A stretch of 64,000 nucleotides of DNA, taken from contig NC_037256.1 in the NCBI RefSeq assembly GCF_000002425.4, forward strand, positions 15,595,242-15,659,241, in the 5' to 3' direction. Shown here one piece after another: positions 12,186 through 23,949 of this stretch. Position 1 is the first letter of the stretch. Every line of letters starts with the position of its first letter. Made by a program: the position numbers and the translations under genes. The notes beneath the pieces are model-generated. The model made no database searches. It was not told the DNA's origin and saw only the letters and a list, made by a program, of their open reading frames with translations. Source of the DNA: Physcomitrium patens (taxonomy: Eukaryota > Streptophyta > Bryopsida > Funariales > Funariaceae).

Positions 12186-14647
12186 GCTCACAGACTTCGA
12201 AATCTGTTTCAACTCTGACTTTGGAGGGCTTATTGCGCCTTCAAACCTCAAGGAGCTCTTGCCAGACCTAAAGCAAAACACGCAATTGTATGAAACCTCG
12301 GTGATTTTCCAGCAATTGCAGCAGTTAAGACCTAATTAGACCCTTCTGGCTCACATGCCACTGGTGATGGCAGTCACTGGTTGTAGTAGAGATTCGCAAT
12401 CTGCAAGGGAATGCGAATCACTGTAGGGTTGCGCAATTTATGCTCCCCATCGGTGGGTTCACAGAGTGCATCGACAAATCTAGAGCCGACTCTTAAAAAT
12501 CGTGGACATTAGCAGTAAGATACGGAGACATAAGACCTATCCTCAGTGAGTGACCAATACATGTCAGTCTTACAAACTCTTTCCTGCACCATGTAGGTTA
12601 CCGATGTTCGAGATGAGTATGTGACAGATTCTACCCAAGGAAGAAAAAGCAGAAGAAGAAGAAGAAGAAGAAGAAGACCAAAGCAGGTTCAAGTTTCCAC
12701 GACGCTAACTGATCAAAGGTTTGATCAAAGCGCCGAAACAACAACAATCATTCAGCATCAATGGTTCATGTCACAACGGAAGCATGCGTCATTCAAACCT
12801 CCCAAACCAGCACTCACATACCTGAAAAAACACAATCACAGCATTGAAGTCGCACAGAAAAAACTGAAGCTGATCAGTCTGAAACCGAATAGCACTGTGG
12901 GCAAGAAGCTGCTGCTGCTGCTGCAGGCAGTATCCACACATCCATGGCTTCAAGCACAAAATGCCACTGCAAGATTGTTGACTGTTTCGTGAATTGTGAC
13001 GTTCTAATGAAGGGTGTTGGGAGGTTGTGGATGTTGGAGGCATGGCTGTTGCGATCAGTGAATTGTAAGGCTAGACTTAAGATTGTTGCAGCTCCATTAT
13101 GGTTTTGGCTTCACCGCTTCAGATCATTCACTGCTCAGGGAATTGCTCAGAATCAGTGAATTCTGGACTGTGAAAGGTGGATCCTTTCTAGTAGAATACA
13201 TGGTGTCTGGTTCGCCGAGCATGTCTGTTCTGAAGCACAATTGAAAGCTAATCCAAAGCTGAAGCCTATTCCAACTACACAATTCATGATCTTGTTCTTC
13301 CACTCTCCCTGAATGCCTCTTGAAACAAAGCTTCGTTGTGTGGATTTGGGGCCTAGACAAGTTTTTTTCACTTCATTGTGGTCGTGATGAGAAACTTTTT
13401 GTGTTGGAGGTTGATTGTTTTGGAGGTTGTGAGGTTTGGAAGTTGTGTGAAGTGAGGTGGGTCCGTTGAATGAATTGATAACATGTCGCCCTGAACAAAA
13501 AACTTAATTATAGAAATGTGGTTTGATTATATTTATATGATGTTTTCTTAAAAAATTGGATTCTAACTGTTGAATTTACTTACTTGGAAAAAAAATGGAT
13601 CAATGATAGTGTGGATGTAGTTTAAGGATTTTAAAACTTTGCAATACAAAATTTAATGCTTGAAATTTATTGAAGCAAAGGGAATTTTTACAATGTTTGG
13701 GTAATCTTACTCAAATTATGTCTTATTTATTATCAATTGTGTATATTTTTAGGCTTTTTTAGAACCTCTTGTAATTTTCAAAATCTTTTCAACACATAAA
13801 ACCATATTTAATGGTTTTTAAGAATCATGTACAATTTTTATAAAATATCCTTGGTCAACAATCCTTGTTGATATATATATATATATATGAACTATGAAAT
13901 ATGTTTCTTTTATGATTTAGTTAAACTATTTATTTGAGTTTCTTTTGGTTGTGTGATTTGGAAGTCTTAAAAGTTTTTACAATAAGTTTATAAATTAAGA
14001 AGTTTACAAGTTAAATAAATTTACCAATTAAGAAGTTAAGTAAATAAAGGATTAGTTCATATAAAATTACAAGCTAAGAAAGGAGAGTAAATAAGTAATA
14101 TTAAGAAAGATTTGGTGACATTTAAAATCATACATGTGCAAACTGATTATTTGTCTTTGCAAAATATGTCAAAGCAAATGAACAGAACAAAACTATTTTA
14201 TAAAAAATGAAGAGATATATTCTAAAATATTTCATATTATTTTTCTTATTTTATATTTTATTTGTTGCATCAATTTATAAACAAGAAAAAAAATGGCACA
14301 AAATTAGAATAATACTAACTAAGAACAAATATTATTGCATTGGTGCCACGCTTATGTAACTGAACTGGAATTGGCTTGAAAAAAATATGCAACTTTAAAA
14401 AAAATCAATGTATTCTTTTAATCCAAATATTATATTTTGATTCCAATAATTAAAAATATAATTAGGCCTTGATATTCAAAATTGTTACATAATATTTATC
14501 TAAATTTAAATAACTTGGATTTGATCATATCAAAAAGTTTAGTTATACTTTTAACAATGATAGTAACAAAAATTATATTTTTTAAATAGTTTTTGAAAAT
14601 TTCAAAATAAAAAATACTTAATACCAATAGAAATGAAAGGGTCTTCA

Positions 14648-14682
<35 letters not shown>

Positions 14683-15411
14683 ATTATTAAATTGACCCAG
14701 GCATTTACTAAATTGACCCACCATCGTCAAAAAACTCTCCATTGCTAGATCTTTATTGATTAAAAACCAATGAAAAAATGATTGATTTTGTAAATGCATG
14801 GTTTGATTTAAAAATTCTATCTGTCTATCTATTTAGTATTAAAAAATACATTACACATCAAAATGCCGTCTTATATTCTCCTTCCAGTAACAAACGAAAA
14901 CCTTCGGAAACAACATGGCATATATCATCAACATCCGCGAGAGAAAACGAATGACGTCCAAGAGTAACGAATGCCATCCCAGGGCGACAGTTGGAGGACC
15001 CTCCAGACAGGCCCACGTTACGCCAAGTGGCAACGAGGTCACTGTGCCAAGTGGAGACGAAATGTGCCCCCATGTTTTTATGGGGTTCCTACGCCGACGA
15101 GCTGGCCTCGTCCAAGTGGCATCGGTGCAATGCATGCGCATGCCCTGAGCCCGTTTCAATCTAATTAATAATAATAAACTTCGACTACTCAGTGGACACA
15201 TTTCGCACAATTTTCGTTACTCCTTTCTTTCCCGATCCTTGCCCTTCACCGTCCCTGATTTGGTTTCTCTTGTTGCGTGAATTTCAGTGCGTTACAGTTG
15301 TTTATGTTAATGTTTTTGTTTGTTTGTTTGTTTGTTGGTTTGTATGTATCAATGAGGGGTTGAGTTGGTGAAGGTTGTTGGAGGCATTACGGGGTAGGGA
15401 TTACGAGCACG
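12186..15411 (+). other. Divergent intergenic region between the NudC and LEA-TMEM205 genes
   Basis: 12186-13490 has moderate GC and probably includes the promoter and 5' UTR of the minus-strand NudC gene. It holds a GAA/AGA run at about 12650-12675. From 13500 to 14850 the DNA is AT-rich with (AT)n arrays at about 13871-13888 and 14658-14682. A small GC-rich island at about 14880-15250 precedes the plus-strand gene, followed by a GTTT run at about 15315-15340. No credible gene was seen. Confidence 0.5.
15011..15020 (-). promoter_or_regulatory. Possible ABRE-like ACGTGG core upstream of the LEA-TMEM205 gene
   Basis: The minus strand reads TAACGTGGGC about 400 bp before the start codon, inside a local GC-rich island. 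ACGTGG cores bind bZIP factors in ABA-responsive LEA promoters. A single core match is weak evidence. Confidence 0.22.
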
Positions 15412-18400
15412 ATGATGAACATTATTGCGTTGGCGATGTTACTGTCCTCGCTGGGCTCCGTTATGGTGCTCTCACCGGAGCCTATGCTGATCAAGTCGCC
15501 CGGCGATGGCGAGAGTCCCTTGCAAGCAGCGAAGGAGGCTGCTCAAGGGACGCTGTTGAAGGCGGAGGAGACGGCCGGGTCGGTCAGGGATACGGTAGTG
15601 GAAGGTGTGACGAGGCCCGTCGGGAAATGGTTCAGGAAGAAGCCGGAGCCAGAGGACCAACTGGCCGCTGCTAGAGCGAAGGCAGCCGAGGCGAAGCATG
15701 CATTTGAGGAGGCAAGCGCACAGCTTAGAGATGCCGCGGTTGGGAAACTGGGTTCCACTGCTGAGGCCGCGAAGGACAAGGCCGTTGATTCTGGTACTGT
15801 TCCTCACATGCAAAGCCTATATCTGTGCATGTGAATGTCCCATGTGTGGTCGTTCGCAATTAGGTTGGTCAAGGACTTTGTATTTCAGAAAGTCTTGGGG
15901 TTTCAATATACACTCGTATGAATCACCTGCATGTCGAAGTCTCATTCCATCTTAGTTCAATGCTGCCCTTCGCTGCTTCAGACAGACAATGAATGTATCA
16001 TTGGAATCGAGATCTTGCGCGCATTCAGAGCGTTTGACTCCGCCACCACCTTTGTAGGGTTGAGTGAGGGATAGGAAAATATTGTTATTCAAAAAAGTAA
16101 CTGTGAGCTTCTGAATGCTTTTGAATCGTTTAAGCGCGATCTTACTTCCTGTTTTGTTGTCATTTGCTGACTGCAGCTTCTTTTCTTGCTCTCTTTATTT
16201 ATTTATTTATTTATTTATTTTTAATATCTGCACTTGTTGCGCAGGGAAGTACGTGGGTGACAAAGCACACCAAGCGGCGGGAGGTATCAAGAACGCAGCC
16301 GAAACAGCGGGAGAATGGGTAGGAAATGGTGCTAACGCTGCATACAACAAAGCAGGGTCTGTAAAAGAATCAGTCACTGATGCTACCGCCCACGCTCTTG
16401 ACGCTGCAGCTGATACTTTCGAATGGGCTAAAGAGGGGACGTATGATGCAGCTCAAGATGCCAAAGACGATGTGCATAACGCCGGTGTGGCAGCAAAAGA
16501 TAGGACCCTGGACGCTGCGGAATACGCAAAGGATGAAGTTACTGAAGGTGTTGGAAACGCTCGTGACGCCGTGGTTGACAATGTAGTGTTGGGAGTGGAC
16601 AAGTCTAAGGGAACAGCCATTGATGCTGCCGAGAAGGCGAAGGAGACAGGAGAGTACGCTGCCCATGAGACGAAAGATGCTGGTCATGGAATCCTGGGGA
16701 AAATGAAAGACGCAGCGTGCAAGACTAAGGAGTGTTTGTTGGCACGCGCACATGAGGCAGGCTCCTTTTTACCGTTTTTGGGGCAAGGAGTTGGCTATGT
16801 GTACAATGACGCAAAGACGGCGGGTGACGACATCGCAAGCTCTGCGAAGAAAACAGCCAGCAATGCAGCTGAGAATGTCGGCGAGAGTGTGAAGGGTTGG
16901 ACGAGGGATGGCGATCATAATATTCTGGAGTCTGCGAGACGGTCAGCCGATAGCTTGCGAGACAGAGTGGGTCGGCATTACAGGGAAAACCTTGATTCTG
17001 CAACGGACACTGCCGAGGGATATTACGACGAGGGAGGGCGTCGTTATATGAGCGCGAGAGATTACTACGGCGAACCCAGTCAACATTACTATAGAGGAGT
17101 GGATGGTAGGCGACGATACAGAGACGCTCCTTCTAGATTTTACGACATGACGAGAGATGAAGCTGAAGATTACTATGATTGGGTGAAGTATAGGACGAGA
17201 CGTGCGTACAGGGGCGCAAGAGACAGAGCGGGAGATTACTACGAGGATGTGAGGGACAGAGTTGGAGGTTACATCCCTGGCCGACAGGAGGAGGACACCG
17301 GAGATTATTATGGAGCTTCAAGGCAGAGAGCCGGCGATAGAGACACAAGAGGCGACTACTTTGAGAGCTCGAAGTTAAAGCCAAACCAGGATCTCGGCGC
17401 AGTGGTGGAATCCATGGGCTGGCGCCGTGTGGGCGTTGTGTCCCCAGATCATGTCTCCGTCTCGTCACCTAAGGACGTTGTGATTGGCGATGTGAAATAT
17501 GTGTGGCAAGGAATAGGGCGACCTCCAACTCATGTTACTGAAGAGCTTCATGACACTGTGTTTCGTCACCCTATGAACGGTGAGGAAGGCGCTGCACACA
17601 CACTTGGGGAAAAGCTGGGCCTTGTGAAGGATCACGCGAAAGAAGGAGCTGAGAGTGTGAAAGAGGGTGGCAAACGTGCCAAGGATCAAGCATATGATAC
17701 CCTTCGAGCACCTGTAGACTCCAGAGGGAGACGAGGTGATCTACCCAATCACCCGGAATACGACGATTCAAGCGCTGAAGACGACTCGGTTATAACCAAA
17801 GGAACACGAGATCTGAAAGAAAGGGTGCGTAACGCAGGCCAGGCATTCGAGGCCCAACGCTCCAAAGCGGGGGAATATGCAGATGAAGCTCGTGAAGAGC
17901 TCGCAACTTCAGTTGGATTGGGGAAAGATCGGAAAATAAGTCATGATGGGGGGCGATCTCTCCGCACTTGGAAGGACGTGTTCTTCAGGAAGCCCGTGGG
18001 GTTCCTGTTAGCGGCAACGCGCGCCTTGCACCTCCTTACATTCTCCACGGTGTATGGCTCCGGCATGTGGATGACATTTGTGTCGGGCCTGATTTTGTCG
18101 AAGCACATCCCTCGGCAGCAATTTGGATACGTGCAGAGCCGCATGTTCCCTGTGTATCTCAGGATCTTGGCGTTGGGGCAGGGGTTGCTGCTCTTGCTGT
18201 ATTCCATTTTGAATCCGTGGTTTTCTGCTGAGAGTGTAGAACGAGTGCAGTTGCTGAACTTTGCGGTGATGATTGCCTCCACTTTGCTCAACGCGTACGT
18301 TCTGGAACCTCGGGCCACAAAGGTATGAATTACTGCAGTCGTGTAAATTTCGTAATGACGGTTGCAGCCTCGTACTAAAATAATGATTCAGTTGTGCAAA

Positions 18401-18885
18401 CCAGTCATTTTGTTTACTATAAAGCTTTATTAATGTTTACGCTTGGATGTGTGGATGAATTGGTTCAATAAGGAGGTTAATCAATGCTCATTTATTAACT
18501 TTTGGATCATTCAGTGACTCCAAAGTACCCAACCAGATCCTGAGGGATGAGATTTGCCCATGATACAAGTGAGCAACTCACTTTGTATTCAAATCTTTCT
18601 CTAGAGCGATCCTATACTGCCAATTGAAAAGTTGTTTGATCTGATATATTGATGCAGGCCATGTTTGAGAAGCTTAAATTGGAAAAAGAGGAAGGAAGAG
18701 GTGTGGAGGACGCAGGAACTGTTTTAACAAGTGGGAAGCAGTTAATGAGTGACCACAAAAAGAAGCTTGCCAGTGTCAATGAGCACTTCAGTATGCTACA
18801 GGGCTTCTCATCTGCACTTAACTTGATAAGTTTAGGCGGTTTGACCTGTCATCTATGGCATCTGGCAAACCGCCTTGTGGTGTAG
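15412..18885 (+). CDS. LEA-like protein fused to a TMEM205 (DUF4149) membrane domain
   Basis: Three exons, 15412-15793, 16245-18322 and 18658-18885, join in frame at GT-AG sites to give 895 residues. Residues 1-25 are a hydrophobic leader (MMNIIALAMLLSSLG...). About 35-345 is a long alanine/lysine/aspartate-rich amphipathic region of LEA group 3/4 character with many KDA/AEYAKDE-like 11-mer repeats. About 365-500 is rich in Tyr-Tyr, Arg and Asp (RDYYGEP, AEDYYDW). About 500-695 returns to LEA-like sequence. Residues 699-895 match TMEM205, with four hydrophobic segments and the hallmark RALHLLTFSTVYGSGMWMTF. Arabidopsis At1g72100 has the same LEA plus TMEM205 architecture. The role is probably membrane-anchored desiccation protection, which is inference. 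A TTTA microsatellite lies in intron 1. Either of two adjacent ATGs could start the protein. Confidence 0.92.
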
Positions 18886-20193
18886 TTAACTTCACCAGAC
18901 GCTAATGTATGTAATCAGTGTCAAATAGAGCAGCTAGAGATCAGCTTCTGGTTGTTAGCTTGTGAAGAGATTTAGTGTCAGTTCCATATTTTTTGTAGGA
19001 GCGTCAGTTCCCGTGGAGATAGCGTGCGAAGATGCAGTTAGCAGTGGTTTGTCAACGTCATTCAGCTCTTTGTTTCGGAGACAGTACTGGGTTATTAGTG
19101 GGGTCAGAAGTTGATAAACACCAGGCGTTCGTCTCCACGACCTCGGACATCTTGAAATGTAAATTTTTTTTGACGTTGTCAGCGATGTACATAGAGGTGT
19201 TGAACTCTTCAGTGACAAACATCAATAGAAATGAACATCAATACTGTTATCCAAACACATTGAAATGTTGTAACCAGTTCTATATATATATATGCTCCAG
19301 AATCTATTTCAAATTCTAGATTACTCAACTTAAGAACATTTAAGAACCATTTTAATGTTGGCCTGTCCCCGATCTCTTCGAATGAATATTCGCAAGTTGT
19401 CGACATTAGTAATCACTTACTCGAGCGCAAAAATTGCAAGACACATTATAACCTGAAATAAGTTGCCCACAGGGAAATACCAACTGTCCCAACATTCAGC
19501 ATAGAAAATGGAGCAATGCTGAATCCATATTTGAAGAACACTGTATTGTTACCTTCCCATCAATGACACAATTACATCAATTACCTTCCCAATAATGTCT
19601 AGTCCTTCCCATCAATGACACAATTACATCAATTACCTTCCCAATAATGTCTAGTCCTTCCCATCAATGACACAATTACATCAATTACCTTCCCAATAAT
19701 GTCTAGTGAAACGTCATTTGTATTTCCAACAATTGACTGCATGCAGCAGACTGACGAAACAACTTCTAGTGGTCACACTGACATGCTATGATGCAAAGCT
19801 GCATCAAACAGATCACGTGTCCGTTCCTCGCACACTAACAGGCGGAAGCTAGTTTGCTGTACATAGTATGAGACGAGCACATTAACTTCATTGGCTCCCT
19901 TCATGTAACAATGACAACTGTTACGACGGTAACTATGATAAGTTTAGATCTATATTCCAACAAAGTAAAATGTATAGATAAAATCTATAACCTACTAAGA
20001 TACAATTTCGTTACAAGACTCTTTAAAATGCCAATACGCGTGCACTGCGAAACTCATCAAAATGTGGATCTTCCTTAACAATCGGTCTACAAACATCTTC
20101 TTGCACTGATGCTAAGTCTACGTACCAGCACCATTGATAGAGAATTGATTTTTCCAGTTGCGATGCAGAAGCTGAATGATAGCTTAAGTTCGT
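18886..20193 (+). other. Intergenic region with a 52-bp tandem repeat
   Basis: This covers the 3' UTR of the plus-strand gene and the 3' UTR of the convergent minus-strand gene. A short (AT)n run lies near 19282. The only structured element is the three-copy tandem repeat listed separately. Confidence 0.5.
19552..19707 (+). repeat. Three perfect copies of a 52-bp tandem repeat
   Basis: Units start at 19552, 19604 and 19656, each beginning CCTTCCCATCAATGACACAA and ending ATAATGTCTAGT. I see no difference between the three copies, which suggests recent expansion by slippage or unequal exchange. Each unit contains an internal partial duplication of the CCTTCCCA motif. Confidence 0.95.
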
Positions 20194-20867
20194 TTAGAAT
20201 GTTGATTGAGATCGATGCAAGTCAATATTCTTTGCAGGGAGAACAGCCGTGAAAGCAACGTCCTCCAAATCCTTGATGAACTCTACTTCTCTCTTGCGTT
20301 TCGGTGATGGAGGCGGAGAAAGTTCAGGAGATGAAGTTTCATTTCCTGAATTTAGTGGCTTCACTCTAATCGGAGACGGAATCTTTTCTAGCAGGTACTT
20401 CTCCTGCATCAAAGAAACGACTTAATTATAATTCTTTAACGTCACGAAATCCTTAACTCCTGCGGGAGCTTGACCACTTGAAATAGAAACAGAATTCAAT
20501 CAGACAAACATGTCACATTGAGAACGCGCAACAAACTTGTCCACAATGATTTGTCAACTTAATTGGAGTGACTAAAATCTGAGAACATGAATATTTAGAC
20601 AAATTATGTTGACATGGATGGGTCGTTTTCATTCTGTGTACTGACACTAGCGACGAGGTGAAAAAATTATAATCCAACTATGACAGTAGTTCACAAAAAG
20701 CCACGTGAATACCCTCAAACTGTAAAGTCTTCATAACCAAGTGTAGAACAAACTCATCGTACGTAGAGGAACTGTACCTCCATTTGAATTTGGAGATGTG
20801 CTCCTGGAGAGCTTAATTTCGGTTCAACCGACTCAACTTCCATTGCTTCATGGTTATTCGGAGAAGC
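20194..20867 (-). CDS. Unrecognised plant protein, last two exons (partial model)
   Basis: Two exons can be read: 20778-20867 (30 codons, after a pyrimidine-rich stretch and CAG acceptor) and 20194-20403 (69 codons plus stop, after TTGATGCAG). They join in phase 0 with a GTACAG donor. The combined 99-residue piece contains an acidic segment (EAMEVESVEPK), then EKYLLEKIPSPIRVKPL, a Ser/Pro-rich run SPELSPPPSPKRKRE that looks like a nuclear localisation signal with SP phosphosites, and a short conserved-looking tail FIKDLEDVAFTAVLP. I do not recognise the family. The gene must begin further right, probably in the 20.9-23.6 kb region where GC is moderate, but I could not fix a first exon. A small nuclear regulatory protein is a guess. 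Confidence 0.5.
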
Positions 20868-22757
20868 CTGTCAAAAAGAAAAAAACATGATCTAGCGATG
20901 ATTATAAAATGGCAGTAGATGAGGATACTTCGCTATCCAAAACCTCACTCCGCTAAATGTGAGAGTTGTGTCACGAACATGCGCTAGATATTGGATCACG
21001 CAAGCTAATGCATGGACTCTACGTTTACGTTTTACGACCAAGAAAACTTGCGAAAGGTTGCACAATTAGTTGTGTTCTGGACAGTCGACATGACCAGGAT
21101 TGTGAGGCTAGTTCAAAGCGCTTACAGAGCAATTACAATGTAGATCCGTAGTACCGCTTCTCATAGGGCTTTTAGGGCTCATGGATAGAGTTGTTGTTGC
21201 CATATCGTCAGATACCCCAATTTTAAGCTTTCCTGAACAATTATCGTCCCAATTCACTCATAAGCAGAGATCAAAAACAACAACTGACTTCGATTCATCG
21301 GCACAAACACATCAAACAAATAAGACACTCCTACGAACGTGCGACATTCAAACAATGACCTTCGAGACGTGGCACCAAAATTATGCAAAACGATAAAAGC
21401 TTACAGCAAATTGCTATTAGGTACGAATCAAAACAGCAACACAAGTTTTCATTCGAAATCAGTAAAGAACGCACATTTCTGTCAAACCTTTCGAAGGCGT
21501 AATGTACTCATAGACAGTAGTCGAAAATGGCATGCAAGCATCGCATTCAAGATTCAGAACTCGTAATATCATGACTTCAAACACACCACAGTAATATACC
21601 AGATAGAAGCTCTAATAATAGTAATATCTGACAAATTGGTATCTACCAGACGAGATGTATTCCAAAACTTGCCAAACTGGACGCATTCCCAACTAAGACC
21701 ATAGCAAAAACACAAGAGATCGATAAAAATACTTCAGATTGGAACAGTAATTCGACGTTTGAACTCTACAACATAAAAATACAGGCCGAATGTTGGTGTA
21801 AATTAAGGGAACAGAGAAAGTTTGTGCTTTCGAAGGCAAGATTAAAATCGCCTACGCACAGAGATTACTCTAGATCAGCTGTGCGCAAATGGAAACATAC
21901 ATACAGAAAATTCAAGATCCGCGGACTCTCTACATTTTATGTACAGAAATTGTGAGGTTGATACTCCAATTTAACATAAAAAAGACTGGTATTAGCAGGT
22001 GCAAGTTATTTTGAAATGAAAAAAAGGATCAGATCCCAAAATCCACAAAAAAATGCTCAGGCTGTGTATATAAGTTACGTGTGCATCCATCATAAATCTT
22101 CAAGATTTATGCGTAAATTAAACTAAAACACTAGCAGAGAGTGCGTTAGATGGCTAGTAGCAAGAGTTAAATTGAAGAAAAAATGAATATGCCGAGAAAA
22201 TCACCAGATGGCATCCTAACCCGAACACTCTCGTATCCCAAACTTCGATCCAAACCCCTCTTTCGCCCGGGTTCAACTTCTGATATGGAAATTTCCACGT
22301 ACAACATTAACACCAGAGATTAAGACACACCAAGGTAGGAATCAATTGTTTAACGACGGCCTAAAGAAAAAATAAATAAAATGGGACATTGTGAAAGAGG
22401 TACTTGCTGTGGCCGACCAACTCTAAACGCTTGAAGTAAGTACGAAAGGAACAAAGTCAAAGGAACGAAACCGAAAAACGGAAGAATGAAACAGCGACAC
22501 AACCATCAGGAGGAGATAAAAGAGCCTAAACTGCTAACGGAAGAAAAATAAATAAATAATCATCGAGAAGTTGGAAGGGATCTAAATAAACAAAACAAAA
22601 CAAAACAAAAAAAAACAAAAAAAGGGGGGGGGACCTTAAGACCAGCAGCCCTAATTGCGAACCGGAACACCGAGAAAAACCAGACGCCCGCAACTCTAAA
22701 AACAAACACCCGCGGACACAAGACCAGAACAACCGTCGGTAATCCACAAACCACCAG

Positions 22758-22799
<42 letters not shown>
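22758..22799 (+). repeat. 42-nt A homopolymer
   Basis: An uninterrupted run of 42 adenines between CCACCAG and CTCGTAAAG. On the minus strand, the likely transcribed strand here, it is a T run. No target-site duplication or retrocopy body was seen beside it, so it is probably a slippage tract. Confidence 0.9.
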
Positions 22800-22802
<3 letters not shown>

Positions 22803-23074
22803 GTAAAGAACAGCAGATTGCACGGAGGTCACCAAACGCTGACACTTCCGACACCGGACGAGTCCACTCAGGACGCTAAAAACTCCCACGAAATGAACGA
22901 CCTTCGCGGCACACAAAAATGCAGCCAAACTGCACACACAACACGCAGAACAAAGCAAAAAACAAAAAAACAAAAACAAAACAAAACAGACAAAAACAGG
23001 CACCGATCGATCGACAGCCTACAAGTACAACCCGAAGATAGTACAGAGAGAAGGTGCAGCAGCAGCAAGGGAGT

Positions 23075-23106
<32 letters not shown>

Positions 23107-23305
23107 AGGCTAGGAAGTCGGGATCAATGCAAAAGAGACGATGCTGAAGCAAGCAAACCAACGGAGCAGGAGGAGGAGGGAGCCAAACCTTCCTCTCTTG
23201 CTAAACCAGAACAAACTCTCTCTACACCAGTGAATGCAATGGAATGGAATGGCTGTCTGGCTGGCTTCACCTTCCTCGACCTTGAAGCTTCTTCACTCAC
23301 ACACA

Positions 23306-23307
<2 letters not shown>

Positions 23308-23338
<31 letters not shown>
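23308..23338 (+). repeat. (CT)n microsatellite in a probable plant 5' leader
   Basis: About fifteen CT units, that is GA on the minus strand, directly preceded by a CA run. CT/GA arrays are common in plant core promoters and 5' UTRs, in keeping with this being upstream of the minus-strand gene. Confidence 0.85.
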
Positions 23339-23340
<2 letters not shown>

Positions 23341-23949
23341 CTCACTCACAACACTCACACAACAACAACAAATAACAACAAACAACTACAACAAACAACT
23401 ACAACAACAAACAACACTGCCTGTCAGTCATTCAGTGACTACTGCCACTACTACTACTATTCCTCCACTTGTGAGCGACGACGACGACGACCCCCACCAG
23501 GACGACGAGGACGACAGCTTATGCACCTCCTCCCACCCCCACGTCCGTGTGAACGCGGTCCCTCAGCGGATGGATGAATTAATTTCTGGATGATTACCTG
23601 GAAGTGTTATAGATGGATTTTGGGATGAGGGATGAAGTGGGGTGTGTGTGTGTGTGTGAAGCGTGATTGGGCGATGCTGTGGGATTTGCGTGGCGGCGAG
23701 CCAGTTGGGGGGATGAGAGATAATCCGACGTGTCCGCCTGAATTAGGGTTACGGGCACGGACGGAGGGAGGGAGGGGAATGGGCTGCGAACGAAGAAGCC
23801 TACGTGGACCCCGTGCCAGGTTGGCGATAGGGGGTGGAACGACATGGGACGTCCGTTCGCAACAGCGAGTTGCTCCCCCTGGAGTTCGCTTCGTTCCCCT
23901 GGAGGACGTTCCCCAGGAAGAGACATTGATTTCTTTAAATGGTGATTTC

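Larger units (their letters stand above)
20868..23949 (-). other. Probable intron, leader and promoter region of the unknown minus-strand gene
   Basis: Moderate GC, no long frame on either strand that looks coding, and dense simple sequence from 22560 onward: AAAAC repeats, a 42-nt A run, a GAA run near 23080-23105, a CT array and ACA/ACT-rich stretches. The GC-rich end at 23450-23900 looks like a proximal promoter or 5' UTR. Confidence 0.35.

Noticed and set aside
12621-12992. 123-codon plus-strand frame with an arginine run
   Set aside because: The arginine run is a translated AGA microsatellite and the rest has no recognisable motif. It lies in the probable leader region of the minus-strand NudC gene.
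16370-17003. Antisense frames of 127 and 92 codons inside the LEA-TMEM205 gene
   Set aside because: They are opposite the long open LEA exon and owe their openness to its composition. No motif and no splice support.
19552-19707. Possible CRISPR-like array
   Set aside because: The units are contiguous tandem copies without distinct spacers, and the genome is eukaryotic.
22560-23161. Frames on both strands rich in Phe/Leu or Lys/Arg
   Set aside because: They are translations of A, GAA and AAAAC simple repeats.
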